In this document: one piece after another, positions 36,801 through 45,570 of the stretch
How positions within the stretch are numbered: the first letter of the stretch is position 1
Layout of the letters: each line of letters opens with the position of its first letter
Assembly: GCF_017357225.1 (NCBI RefSeq)
Contig: NZ_CP071605.1
Coordinates: 372,001-436,000 of the forward strand
Length of the DNA stretch: 64,000 bases
DNA from: Rhizobium binae
Lineage (GTDB): Bacteria; Pseudomonadota; Alphaproteobacteria; Rhizobiales; Rhizobiaceae
Reading direction: 5' to 3'
Program-made: the position numbers and the translations under genes
Notes under the pieces: generated by a model
What the model was told of the DNA's origin: nothing
Database searches by the model: none
The model's input: the letters and a program-made list of their open reading frames with translations, nothing else

Positions 36801-36934
36801 TTGTCGGTCGAAAATGCGGTTCGGCTTGCCGGCCCGTTCTCGATATCGCCGTCGAACCCCGCCTCGACGAGGCGCTGGAAAAACCCCGCGGCTGGAAGGG
36901 GAATGGAAACCTTCGACGGGAGGCGTGGAATCAT
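33866..36934 (-). CDS. FAD- and Fe-S-binding dehydrogenase, YdiJ-type
   Basis: 1022 residues, close to the length of E. coli YdiJ. The N-terminal FAD-binding-4 domain has APRGGGTGTNGQSLTSGVVV (about 80-99) and GMISTDACGQGSCLYGKTSN (about 149-168), then the FAD oxidase C-terminal domain. Middle: CNGNGACFDFDETSPMCPSYK and CLACKACAGQCPVKV (Fe-S ligands). C-terminal: cysteine-rich CCG-type region HCTE and QTGCCGMAGTFGHEA. YdiJ is reported to oxidise D-2-hydroxyglutarate; glycolate and D-lactate dehydrogenases are relatives. The ATG at 36934 is better than that at 36955 as AAGG lies upstream. It seems a single-gene unit, followed by a convergent HPP gene 60 bases away. Confidence 0.88.
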   Translation of the reverse strand: MIPRLPSKVSIPLPAAGFFQRLVEAGFDGDIENGPASRTAFSTDNSIYQVEPTGVLFPRSVQDLQVVAVVLAEPAFKGISIAPRGGGTGTNGQSLTSGVVVDCSRHMTSILDIDPVRGVARVQAGVVKDELNRALKPYGLFFAPELSTSNRATIGGMISTDACGQGSCLYGKTSNHVLGLRIVLMDGSDFWSRPLDPEALAAIVAREDRVGDIHRTVERIAREKHERIAEIFPKLNRYMTGYDLAHIRRGDGCFDLNAVLCGSEGTLAMIAEAELNLLPIPTHAALINIRYEDFNTALEDARDLVALKVASVETVDETVLGLAKSDIVWTGIARFFPDDPGSVTSGINIAEVLADDEDELERKLADVTAALDMGANARHAGYTIARGHADVEAIWSMRKRAVGLLGNVEGSVRPVAFVEDTAVPPENLAAYIREFRALLDGAGLSYGMFGHVDAGVLHVRPALDLTRDDHIRLVREISDAVVALTRRYGGVLWGEHGKGVRSEYVPEFFGDLYPSLQEIKRAFDPENRLNPGKIATPSAETLTKIDDLPLRGDTDRIIGNEIRSAFDNAAYCNGNGACFDFDETSPMCPSYKATRDRRLSPKGRAALMREWLRLLAEKGIDPRREATRLRRSTPLASLARRAFNSLNPANRDDFSHEVRAAMDTCLACKACAGQCPVKVSVPAFRSKFLELYYGRYLRPLKDPLVAAIETTLPLVRRIRPAYNLVVGTPAGRMIMRMTGLTSLPRLPQISLAKEAARLDVPVAKPHSIEALSPQERQRSVVFVADAFTAYFDPDVALAAIGLARKMGLTPFLSASHVNGKALHVHGYLGRFEAAAKRTARYLQRLDETGVVLVGLDPSMTLAFRSEYEGLLKATVLLPQEWLAANLERLTASPSVIKGSSFRLMAHCTERTNAPASVAQWQKVFNSLGVDLQAAQTGCCGMAGTFGHEARNRPIAERLYTLSWKPELDAAGDADILMATGYSCRSQVKEIDGRRMPHPLQVIAGIVSENAEIRQSHTAAPTS

Positions 36935-36970
36935 TGCGAAACCTTCAGAATGCACTCGAGCCTCGTCACT

Positions 36971-37006
36971 AGCGCATCGGCCCGAAAATCGGAATCGATT
37001 TTCGGA
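36971..37006. repeat. Rhizobial GCGCATCGG-type palindromic repeat
   Basis: After AGCGCATCGGC, CCGAAAATCG (36982-36991) pairs perfectly with CGATTTTCGG (36996-37005) around GAAT. This form is common between genes in Rhizobium. It lies just upstream of the YdiJ-type gene. Confidence 0.7.
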
Positions 37007-37053
37007 GGGAGCGGCAAACCTATGCCGCTCCTGAAGGCATCGTCAGCGGCCTG

Positions 37054-37320
37054 TCAACCGGTGGACGTAGCCGCCGGCCGGTTGACAGAACCGTCCGTTT
37101 CGAAGAGCCCGCGGGCCGCCTCGACCATCGCCTGCAGGTGGTTGGGGTCGCGCACGCCCTGCCGGTAGAGCTCGATGATGATGCTCGCCATTCGTTCGGC
37201 TTCGTCGCTGTCCCTTGCCACCGCGTAGCCGGCGCTGAGCTTGTCGAAGACTTGCTGGCAGCTTGCCAGATCGCGGGAGTCCAGCGGCACCTGCGATCGG
37301 TTTGCGATCGTTTGAACCAT
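37054..37320 (-). CDS. Small conserved-looking protein downstream of groEL
   Basis: 88 residues, soluble and helical: DLASCQQVFDKLSAGYAV, DEAERMASIIIELYRQGV, NHLQAMVEAARGLF. The ATG at 37320 has GAGG 8 bases upstream; an ATG at 37326 is too close to it. It begins 57 bases after the groEL stop on the same strand and may be part of the heat-shock transcript. Function unknown. Confidence 0.65.
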   Translation of the reverse strand: MVQTIANRSQVPLDSRDLASCQQVFDKLSAGYAVARDSDEAERMASIIIELYRQGVRDPNHLQAMVEAARGLFETDGSVNRPAATSTG

Positions 37321-37377
37321 CTTCATTCCCTCGAAAAAGGCCCGCCCGGCGGGGCGTGCGGGCCGATGCCTCATCTG

Positions 37378-39018
<1,641 letters not shown>

Positions 39019-39054
39019 TCATAGGCAGCTAGCATTGACCACGTCCTGAGGGCC

Positions 39055-39369
39055 TCAGGCGGCCTGCTTCCCTTCGCTCTGAGCTTCGATGATACCCATC
39101 ACGTCGTTTTCCTTCATGATCAGCAGGTCTTCGCCATTGATCTTGATCTCCGTGCCGGACCACTTGCCGAACAGGATGCGATCGCCGACTTTGACGTCGA
39201 GCGCCTGGATTTGGCCGACATCATTGCGGGCGCCGGGGCCCACGGCGATGACCTCGCCCTCCTGTGGCTTCTCCTTGGCAGTGTCGGGAATGATGATGCC
39301 GCCCTTGGTCTTTTCCTCGGAATCGACGCGGCGGACGAGAATGCGGTCATGAAGCGGTCGGAACGACAT
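39055..39369 (-). CDS. groES: Co-chaperonin GroES
   Basis: 104 residues. [27 protein letters not shown] is the conserved GroES start and mobile loop region (written here as motif, residues 3-29), followed by [14 protein letters not shown] roof loop and [14 protein letters not shown]. It caps GroEL. A longer frame upstream covers the promoter region and is rejected; the ATG at 39369 fits the family. It is the first gene of groES-groEL and is preceded by a CIRCE-like operator. Confidence 0.97.
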   Translation of the reverse strand: MSFRPLHDRILVRRVDSEEKTKGGIIIPDTAKEKPQEGEVIAVGPGARNDVGQIQALDVKVGDRILFGKWSGTEIKINGEDLLIMKENDVMGIIEAQSEGKQAA

Positions 39370-39509
39370 GTCTTCCTCCATCGACAAACAATGATGACGT
39401 TGTTCGCCAGACCGGGCCGGATAACGAGGTCCGGGCAGGTGCAAGGTCGCGCGCCTTGCGCGATTGATCTGGTTCGGTAGTTTTTCGATTTCAAGGGGCG
39501 GCGCGGAAA

Positions 39510-39538
39510 AATTAGCACTCGCTACCGCTGACTGCCAA
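39510..39538 (-). promoter_or_regulatory. CIRCE-like operator over a sigma-70-like promoter for groESL
   Basis: TTAGCACTC (39512-39520), nine bases, then GACTGCCAA (39530-39538) matches CIRCE (TTAGCACTC-N9-GAGTGCTAA) perfectly in one arm and 7 of 9 in the other. On the minus strand TTGGCA (39538-39533) and CTAATT (39515-39510) are 17 bases apart, a plausible promoter covered by the operator, so HrcA repression is predicted. A CTTGAAA at 39495-39489 could be an RpoH -35, but no clear -10 follows. Confidence 0.75.
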
Positions 39539-39548
39539 TGGCCCCCGG

Positions 39549-39573
39549 GGAACAGAAGACCGGCTCCTGCGTT
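39549..39573 (+). promoter_or_regulatory. EcfG-type general stress promoter for the 39722 gene
   Basis: GGAAC (39549-39553), 16 bases, CGTT (39570-39573): an exact match to the alphaproteobacterial EcfG consensus. It is on the plus strand, about 148 bases upstream of the first small stress-block gene, and divergent from groESL in the same 352-base gap. Confidence 0.75.
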
Positions 39574-39597
39574 CGACCTGATGACGATGGTCATCCT

Positions 39598-39614
39598 CTC
39601 GTCTCGGAGACGAG
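39598..39614. other. Palindrome in the leader of the 39722 gene
   Basis: CTCGTCTC-G-GAGACGAG is a perfect inverted repeat 25 bases after the EcfG-type -10. It may be a regulator site in the untranslated leader; no known regulator is assigned. Confidence 0.35.
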
Positions 39615-39721
39615 TTCAAAACTGGGTTCCGGCTTGAATCCGGATATCGGCGTTCCTAGCTCTCAGGCGATCGAGGCTCGATGAGCTCGATCACCGTCCC
39701 ACGTCTTTAGGAGTGAGTGAC

Positions 39722-40012
39722 ATGGAAGAGAAGACCAAGATAATCAAAGATCTCAGTATCGAGGAACGCGAGGAAATTTTCGTCGATATCGCTCGTACGC
39801 TGGAGGATACGGCGCGAGAGGCCCTCGTCGAGGGCAATATGCGCTTTGCTGTGCTGTCGAACAACATGGCCGAAGCGATCCGCGTCAACGCCGACGAACT
39901 GGCCCGGGACGATCCCGAAAATGCCGAGCGCGTCTTGCTCGAGGCGACGGCGATGATCTCGCAGTTCGAGGCCGTGCATCCCTATCGCATGGTCAGCATG
40001 GCCGTTCACTGA
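39722..40012 (+). CDS. Small stress-block protein of unknown function
   Basis: 96 residues, acidic and helical (EEREEIFVDIARTLEDTAREALVEGN; ERVLLEATAMISQFEAVHPY, given as separate short motifs). The ATG at 39722 has AGGAG 8 bases upstream; a GTG at 39713 overlaps that site. An exact EcfG-type promoter lies upstream, predicting induction in general stress and stationary phase. No family recognised. Confidence 0.7.
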   Translation: MEEKTKIIKDLSIEEREEIFVDIARTLEDTAREALVEGNMRFAVLSNNMAEAIRVNADELARDDPENAERVLLEATAMISQFEAVHPYRMVSMAVH

Positions 40013-40030
40013 TTGCCCCGTGCAAATCAA

Positions 40031-40062
40031 TCGCCGGCATGCGGAACTCTGACAGCCGGCGA
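40031..40062 (+). terminator. Stem-loop between small stress genes, overlapping a promoter
   Basis: TCGCCGGC (40031-40038) pairs with GCCGGCGA (40055-40062) over a 16-base loop, 18 bases after the stop of the 39722 gene. It overlaps the EcfG-type promoter at 40043-40067, so termination of one unit and initiation of the next share sequence. Confidence 0.45.
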
Positions 40063-40067
40063 AGGTT
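40043..40067 (+). promoter_or_regulatory. EcfG-type promoter for the 40096 gene (one mismatch)
   Basis: GGAAC (40043-40047), 16 bases, GGTT (40064-40067). Only the first base of the CGTT element differs. The start codon is 28 bases downstream. Confidence 0.6.
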
Positions 40068-40095
40068 ATTGGATCACAGCATCAAAAGGTGATCC

Positions 40096-40452
40096 ATGAC
40101 CACTTCGAAAATCAGCACGCCACCCGAAAGCGGAACCGACGATGCGCGTTCCTTCGACACGCAACGGGCCGAGGCCGATCGTCAGAGGGCATCGGACGCA
40201 GCCCAGCGCAATGCAGATTCGACACTGGATCGCGACTGCGGCACTGAAACTCAAAGCCTGAAACTCGCGAAACAGTATCTGAGCCTCGGGGGACGCCGTC
40301 GGTCCAAGATCGACGACAACATCACCACTGTTCGCCAATGGGAGAAGGATCCCCCGGCGGCCGAACGCTTCTGGCAAGAGCGGGTGGAGACGCTTTCAAA
40401 GGAAAACCGCAAGCAGGTGGAGGATTTTCTTCCCACCATCAACACGCCTTGA
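40096..40452 (+). CDS. Hypothetical charged protein, stress block
   Basis: 118 residues, polar throughout and probably partly disordered in the first 50 (many D, R, S, T, Q), then KLAKQYLSLGGRRRSKIDDN and QWEKDPPAAERFWQERVETL. No membrane helix or known motif. The EcfG-type promoter 28 bases upstream suggests a stress role, possibly leading a unit with the next two genes. Confidence 0.65.
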   Translation: MTTSKISTPPESGTDDARSFDTQRAEADRQRASDAAQRNADSTLDRDCGTETQSLKLAKQYLSLGGRRRSKIDDNITTVRQWEKDPPAAERFWQERVETLSKENRKQVEDFLPTINTP

Positions 40453-40497
40453 AACACCGCCACTCGAGGCGAGGTCAGGTCGGAACTGGAGAAGATC

Positions 40498-40824
40498 ATG
40501 GCCACAGACAAACACGAACAGATACGCCGGCGAGCCTACGAAATCTGGGAGGCAGAAGGCCGCCCTGAAGGGGCAGACCTGCGTCATTGGATGCAAGCTT
40601 GCGACGAGCTGGCTGGCGAGGACGAGCACGAGACGCTGCAGGACCTACTCGATCAAGACGACAGGGACGACGCGGCGCTGCTTCAAGGCGCCGGGGAAAG
40701 CGGCGACTTCGACCGGCCACGCCTCGGACGTGGTCAAGGCGCCGGAGCAGCTGCGCCCGATATCGAGATAACCACGGGGGAGAAGTCTTCTCGGCAGAGG
40801 ATCAGAGAAACCGAAGGACCGTAA
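40498..40824 (+). CDS. DUF2934-type small protein
   Basis: 108 residues. The first 40 carry the DUF2934 motif (IRRRAYEIWEAEGRPEG then DLRHWMQACDEL). The rest is acidic and low in complexity (LLDQDDRDDAALL). Proteins of this type are frequent in rhizobial stress and plasmid regions; no activity is established. The start has a GGAG site. It ends 5 bases before the HD-domain gene. Confidence 0.75.
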   Translation: MATDKHEQIRRRAYEIWEAEGRPEGADLRHWMQACDELAGEDEHETLQDLLDQDDRDDAALLQGAGESGDFDRPRLGRGQGAGAAAPDIEITTGEKSSRQRIRETEGP

Positions 40825-40829
40825 TCGTC

Positions 40830-41249
40830 ATGCAGCATCTCGACCACGCCATGCAGATCGCTATGGACGCACATGACGGACAGACGGATAAAACCGGCCG
40901 GCCGTTCTTCGAGCACTGTCAGCGGGTGGCGCTGCTCGTGTCGGGCGAGGAGTCGCGAACCGTCGCGTACCTTCACGACGTCGCAGAAAAAGGCAGTGGC
41001 TGGACGATCGACAGGTTGAAAGAGGAAGGCTTCCCGGCGGCGATCATCTCTGCGGTGGATGCGTTGACCCAGCGGCCCGACGAACCGGACGAGGAATTCG
41101 TCAGACGTGCGTCCGCAAATCCGCTCGCGTTGCCTGTCAAGCGCGCCGACCTCGAAGACAATCTCCGGCAGGCCGAACGGACCGGCAAGGACAAGGAGAA
41201 GTATCAGCGCGGCCTGGATCTGCTTCGCGATATAGAGAACCGACAGTAG
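40830..41249 (+). CDS. Short HD-domain protein resembling a ppGpp hydrolase
   Basis: 139 residues of the single-domain RelA/SpoT hydrolase (Mesh1/SAH-like) type. Metal ligands line up: H15, H29 (GRPFFEH), H49-D50 (AYLHD) and D107 (VKRADLEDNL). The catalytic ED pair following HD is E53-K54 here, so the aspartate is replaced by lysine, which may alter hydrolysis. No synthetase domain. It follows the DUF2934 gene by 5 bases, so it likely shares stress-induced transcription. Confidence 0.75.
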   Translation: MQHLDHAMQIAMDAHDGQTDKTGRPFFEHCQRVALLVSGEESRTVAYLHDVAEKGSGWTIDRLKEEGFPAAIISAVDALTQRPDEPDEEFVRRASANPLALPVKRADLEDNLRQAERTGKDKEKYQRGLDLLRDIENRQ

Positions 41250-41303
41250 GTGTTCCGTTCTGCCGTCGCAGCGAAGTCCTGCCGGCAAGAGTCGTTCGCG
41301 GCG

Positions 41304-42407
41304 CTATTTCTGACGCGGCTGCCGCAGGCCGGCGCCGGCAGCGATTTGGCGGCCTTGACGTTTGGCGGTCGCGGCTTCGTACAGCGTTCGGGCCGCGTTG
41401 CGGACCTCCTCCTGCATTGCCTGGTCCCTTTCGTAGGTCGCATGGCTTGTCGCATAGGGCTCCCAGTAACCAATATAGCGATCGACTTCGGCAAGCGGCC
41501 CGGCGGGTATAAGATCCATCGATTTCAGCCAGTCCGAGAGGTTCCTGCGGACATCTTCCGCACCTTCGGTATCCCCATGAACGACGGCGGAAAACAGGCG
41601 GCCTTCCAGATGGCGGGGATAGGGCCATCCGTCCATCTCCAGCCGTTTTGCCTGGCCGGCATGTTTTCCATGGGTGCTTGTCGGATCCGGGTTGCCGCCG
41701 TCGGCACAGACAAGCCGGTCGATCATCAGCTTCAGGGATGACGGCGCCTGGTACCAATGCACCGGCGTGATGATCATGATGCCGTGCGCCTCGACCCACA
41801 TCGGGTAGATCTCGTTCATCCAGTCATGGATCTGTCCGAGCGAATAGTTAGGATAACAGGAACAGGGCCAGTGACAGAGAGCCGCCGCAGTGGAGAAGCA
41901 GGCTTTGCAGGGATGGATCTGCCTGCCGTATTCCGAGGCGAGCCGACTCAAGTCGAGGATTTCGACCGTCACATGGCGCTGCTGCTCCAGCACCTCTCTG
42001 GCGATATCGACCATGCGGTAGCTCTTCGAAATCTCACCCGGGCAAGTGTGTTCGCTGCGCGTCGAGCCGTTGACAAGAAGCAGACGAGTGGGCCCGTTCG
42101 GATCCTCATGCCGCTTTTGCGCTTCACGAATGGCGTCGCGGGCCGCCAGCCAGTCTTCAGCCAGATCATAATCGGGATCGGCGAAGCCGGGTCCGGCCTT
42201 GCGGGTCTTGGGGCTTTTTCTCGAATCTGCGTAGGCTTCCCAGGCCGCCGAAGCGAGCTTCGCAAGCTCCTCCTGCAATTTGCCGTAGGCCGGATCATGA
42301 AATTGATTGAGGAAGCGCCGCTTGAATTCATGCTCGTCGAGCCGCCGGCTGGGGCTACCCTTGCGCGGTTCGAGAGTGGAGGCTGAAGTGGAAACATTGG
42401 CTGGCAT
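41304..42407 (-). CDS. NAD(P)H-dependent FMN reductase, flavodoxin fold, with N-terminal extension
   Basis: 367 residues. About 105 polar residues precede a flavodoxin-like domain: RLLLVNGSTRSEHTCPGEISKS (phosphate-binding loop), a cysteine-rich HPCKACFSTAAALCHWPCSC region and the flavin-loop TPVHWYQAPSSLKLMIDRL. It resembles NADPH-dependent FMN/quinone reductases that protect against quinone or oxidative stress. The ATG at 42407 is 30 bases from an exact EcfG-type promoter, predicting stress induction. Confidence 0.82.
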   Translation of the reverse strand: MPANVSTSASTLEPRKGSPSRRLDEHEFKRRFLNQFHDPAYGKLQEELAKLASAAWEAYADSRKSPKTRKAGPGFADPDYDLAEDWLAARDAIREAQKRHEDPNGPTRLLLVNGSTRSEHTCPGEISKSYRMVDIAREVLEQQRHVTVEILDLSRLASEYGRQIHPCKACFSTAAALCHWPCSCYPNYSLGQIHDWMNEIYPMWVEAHGIMIITPVHWYQAPSSLKLMIDRLVCADGGNPDPTSTHGKHAGQAKRLEMDGWPYPRHLEGRLFSAVVHGDTEGAEDVRRNLSDWLKSMDLIPAGPLAEVDRYIGYWEPYATSHATYERDQAMQEEVRNAARTLYEAATAKRQGRQIAAGAGLRQPRQK

Positions 42408-42437
42408 GGAGAACCTCCTGAAGCCGGTGCTTTGCTG

Positions 42438-42462
42438 AACGCGCCGGCAGATACTGTGTTCC
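42438..42462 (-). promoter_or_regulatory. EcfG-type general stress promoter for the flavodoxin-fold gene
   Basis: Read on the minus strand: GGAAC (42462-42458), 16 bases, CGTT (42441-42438), an exact consensus match. The -10 element is 30 bases upstream of the start codon. Confidence 0.78.
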
Positions 42463-42567
42463 CGTCATGCGATCGATGGCCGATGCAACCGGAGTGTCGA
42501 GAGCGAAACTCTTCCCAAGTTCAAGAAATAGCTGCCACCCGCTAACTATTTCCTGACTCTGAATGGC

Positions 42568-45018
42568 ATGTCCACCGGCGGTAAGTCGCTTATTAACTCA
42601 TACGACTTATGGTCGCGTTCACTTTCGGCGAACGGGGGAGTAGTCTTGTCCGACGAGCTGCACATGATCTTAGCAATGGGTGGGGTGTTGACGGGCCTGC
42701 CCGGAATTGGCGATTGCCTTGATCAACACCATATCGTGCTCGGCGTTCACCTCGATCGAGATGAATTTCATGAATGCGCCGTCCAGCGGCCGTTGCCGAA
42801 CCTTATCCTGCTCGACGCCCTATCGCCGGAAGGACACGGTCTCGAAGACTGCCGGCGTCTCAAGGAAAACGCCGTAACGCGTTATATCCCGGTGATTATC
42901 CTGGTCTCGCCTGAGGACGAGCAAAGCAGGATTGCGGGGTTTGCCGCCGGTGCGGTGGATTGTATCTCCAACCTCGTGTCCGCGGCCGAACTCGTCGCCC
43001 GCATCAAGCGACACATCGAGCTCGGCGCGGCGCAGGCGCGCCTGCGGCGGCGCAATGAGCAACTCGAAACGGCGCTTGCCAGCATGGGACAGGGTGTCTG
43101 CCTGTTTGACGAGGATAGCCGGCTGCTTCTTTCGAATAATCGTTATGCCGAGGTTTACGGACTCGATCCCGCCGTCATCCATCCGGGCCAGTCACTGGAA
43201 GACATCCTGAATCTGCGACAGGAGGTCGGCGCCGTTCCCGCCACCTCCACGTCGGACTATCTCGCTTGGGCCGAAGCGACCAATGTGGACGACGCGCCCC
43301 AGGATTGGATCAAGGAACTCAAATCCGGCCAGATCATCCGCGGTTATCATCAGCGCACACCGGAGGGCGGCTGGGTATCGACCCATGAGGATATCACACA
43401 GGCCTGGTTCGCGGAAAAAGCTCTTGCAGAGGCGCACGCCCAGGCAGAACGCGCCGAGCAGGAGGCGCGAGCGGCGCATGCCCGGCTTCTGGCAGCTTTC
43501 GAAGTCGTCCCCGAAGGCCTCGTCCTGTTCGACGCCGAAGACCGCTTCGTGCTGTGGAACCGCCGATACGAACAGCTTTACGCCGAAAGCGGCGATATAC
43601 TTGTCAAAGGGATGCGCTTTGAAGAGCGCCTGCGTACAGGCCTCGAACGCGGCCAGTATCCGGACGCGCTAGGACGCGAAGAGGAATGGCTTGAGGAGCG
43701 GCTGGCCCATCATGCCGCGCCCACCAGCAAACACGAGCAGCGCCTGCCGGGGAACCGGTGGATCCGGATCGAGGAACGCCGGATCTCCGAAGGGGGCAGC
43801 GTCGGCATCCGGGTCGACATTACCGATCTCAAGATGCAGGAGGCGTCGTTCAGGCTGCTGTTCGAAGGCAATCCGATGCCGATGTGGGTGTATGACCGCG
43901 ATACCTTGAAATTTCTCCATGTCAACCAGGCCGCCATTGATCACTATGGCTACGGTCTTAAGCAGTTCCTGACCATGACGCTGGGTGACATCCAGGCGCC
44001 CCTGGACGCCGACCGGGCAACGGCGGCCGTCTTCGACGCCGAGGATCCAGCCGCCACGACCTGCTCCTCCCGCCACCTCAAGGCAGATGGCGGCGCCATT
44101 GAAGTCGCCGTCTATTCCACGTGCTTGAACTACAAGGGCAAGGCGGCATCGCTGATGGCCGTTGTCGACGTCACCGAGGCCAAGCGCGCCGAAAAGGCAT
44201 TGCTGCAGCACCGCGACACGCTGGAAGAGATGGTGCGCTCGCGCACCGTCGAACTGGCGCGGCAGACGGAAGAACTCGAACGCATGCTCGAACAGGAAAA
44301 GCAGATCAACGAGTTGCAGCGCCAGTTCGTCTCGATGGCGTCGCATGAATTCCGCACCCCGCTGGCGGTGATCGACGGGGCGGCGCAGCGGCTCACTCGG
44401 CGCAAGGAGGCGACGACGCCGGAATTCCTTGCCGAAAAGGCCGACCAGATCCGCAGCTCGGTTTCCCGTATGCTCGAACTGATGGAAAGCATTCTTGCTG
44501 CCGGGCGGTTGGATCATGGCCGGATCACCATCGTGCCCAAGCCGTGCTCGATTGCCGAAATCATCGAAACCTGCAGCAGGCGTCAGGAAAGCATCCGGCG
44601 GTCCCATCGCTTTCTGCTGAAATTGGACGAGCTTCCCGAAACGATCTACGGCGATCGTCCCGCCCTCGACCAGGTTTTCAGCAATCTCTTCTCGAATGCC
44701 GTCAAATACGCGCCGGATTCTCCAAACGTCCACGTCTCAGGATGGCAGGAGGGAGAAAGCGTCTGCATCACCGTGCGCGACGAAGGCATCGGCATCGACG
44801 CCGACGACCTCCCGAAGATGTTCCAGCGTTATTTCCGCGCCAGAAGCTCCACAGGCATTGCCGGCACCGGCATCGGCCTCAATCTCGTCAAACAGATCGT
44901 CGAGCTTCATGGCGGAACGATCGAGGTGACGAGCAGCCGCGGAAGCGGTACGACGTTTACCCTCAGGATACCGATCGGTGCCGAGATATCGGATGAATTG
45001 CGCGTCGCTACGCGATAG
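42568..45018 (+). CDS. Sensor histidine kinase with N-terminal receiver domain and PAS domains
   Basis: 816 residues, cytoplasmic (no membrane helix). Residues about 50-150 form a receiver-like domain: LILLDALSP holds the likely phospho-acceptor D83, LVSPED the switch serine, but the conserved lysine is replaced by asparagine (N135). Three PAS-type segments follow (GVCLFDEDSRLLLSNNRYAE; GLVLFDAEDRFVLWNRRYE; PMPMWVYDRDTLKFLHVNQA). Then a HisKA domain with H593 in SHEFRTPLAV and an ATPase domain (NLFSNAVKYAP; DEGIGID; GTGIGLNLVK). A GTG/TTG around 42640 is an alternative start. No response regulator adjoins it, so the output partner is unknown. Confidence 0.88.
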   Translation: MSTGGKSLINSYDLWSRSLSANGGVVLSDELHMILAMGGVLTGLPGIGDCLDQHHIVLGVHLDRDEFHECAVQRPLPNLILLDALSPEGHGLEDCRRLKENAVTRYIPVIILVSPEDEQSRIAGFAAGAVDCISNLVSAAELVARIKRHIELGAAQARLRRRNEQLETALASMGQGVCLFDEDSRLLLSNNRYAEVYGLDPAVIHPGQSLEDILNLRQEVGAVPATSTSDYLAWAEATNVDDAPQDWIKELKSGQIIRGYHQRTPEGGWVSTHEDITQAWFAEKALAEAHAQAERAEQEARAAHARLLAAFEVVPEGLVLFDAEDRFVLWNRRYEQLYAESGDILVKGMRFEERLRTGLERGQYPDALGREEEWLEERLAHHAAPTSKHEQRLPGNRWIRIEERRISEGGSVGIRVDITDLKMQEASFRLLFEGNPMPMWVYDRDTLKFLHVNQAAIDHYGYGLKQFLTMTLGDIQAPLDADRATAAVFDAEDPAATTCSSRHLKADGGAIEVAVYSTCLNYKGKAASLMAVVDVTEAKRAEKALLQHRDTLEEMVRSRTVELARQTEELERMLEQEKQINELQRQFVSMASHEFRTPLAVIDGAAQRLTRRKEATTPEFLAEKADQIRSSVSRMLELMESILAAGRLDHGRITIVPKPCSIAEIIETCSRRQESIRRSHRFLLKLDELPETIYGDRPALDQVFSNLFSNAVKYAPDSPNVHVSGWQEGESVCITVRDEGIGIDADDLPKMFQRYFRARSSTGIAGTGIGLNLVKQIVELHGGTIEVTSSRGSGTTFTLRIPIGAEISDELRVATR

Positions 45019-45036
45019 GAACCCAGGCGGTTCGTC

Positions 45037-45570
45037 ATGAAAAAAACGTCAGGCGGTCGACCGGACGACCGGCACCCATTTGATATCGAGACCTATGTGC
45101 GGGACATTGCAATCAGACCATGCTTTATATGCGGCTTGGTCAAGGGTGATCCAATTTACTTTCATCATCGCATCTTCGAAGACGAAGAGACGATTATCTT
45201 CCTTAGCAAATATCCGACCCTGCCCGGTTACTGCCTTGTCTGTCCGAGGGAGCATCGCGAGGATCTGGCGAGGGGTATGTCGACAGACGAATATCTTCGG
45301 CTGCAGGAGAAGGTGCACGTTCTGTCTCGCGCCCTTAAAAGCGTGTTCGACGCCGAGCGAATTTACGTCCTTTCACTGGGCAGCCACCAGGCTAACAGCC
45401 ATCTGCATTTTCACGTAGTTCCCTTGCCGCCTGGCGTGCCTCTTGAGAAGCAGCAATACCGCGCGCTGATGGCAGAACACGGCGTTTTGCAGATGCCGGA
45501 CGATCAAATGGCGGAGTTAGCCCAGCGGATCGGTGCTGTGTATCGTTTGGAGCTGTCTGAACGCCGTTAG
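45037..45570 (+). CDS. HIT-family nucleotide-binding protein
   Basis: 177 residues. CFICGLVKGDP is the zinc-type N-terminus of HIT hydrolases and the histidine triad appears as SHLHFHVVPL (about 127-136). Family members hydrolyse AMP-linked or dinucleoside compounds. It starts 18 bases after the kinase gene and may be cotranscribed. Its TAG stop overlaps the TAA stop of the convergent DUF2264 gene by two to four bases. Confidence 0.88.
   Translation: MKKTSGGRPDDRHPFDIETYVRDIAIRPCFICGLVKGDPIYFHHRIFEDEETIIFLSKYPTLPGYCLVCPREHREDLARGMSTDEYLRLQEKVHVLSRALKSVFDAERIYVLSLGSHQANSHLHFHVVPLPPGVPLEKQQYRALMAEHGVLQMPDDQMAELAQRIGAVYRLELSERR

Noticed and set aside
39489-39495. CTTGAAA as an RpoH -35 element for groESL
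   Set aside because: The -35 looks good, but no convincing -10 lies at the right distance, so it is only mentioned under the CIRCE entry.
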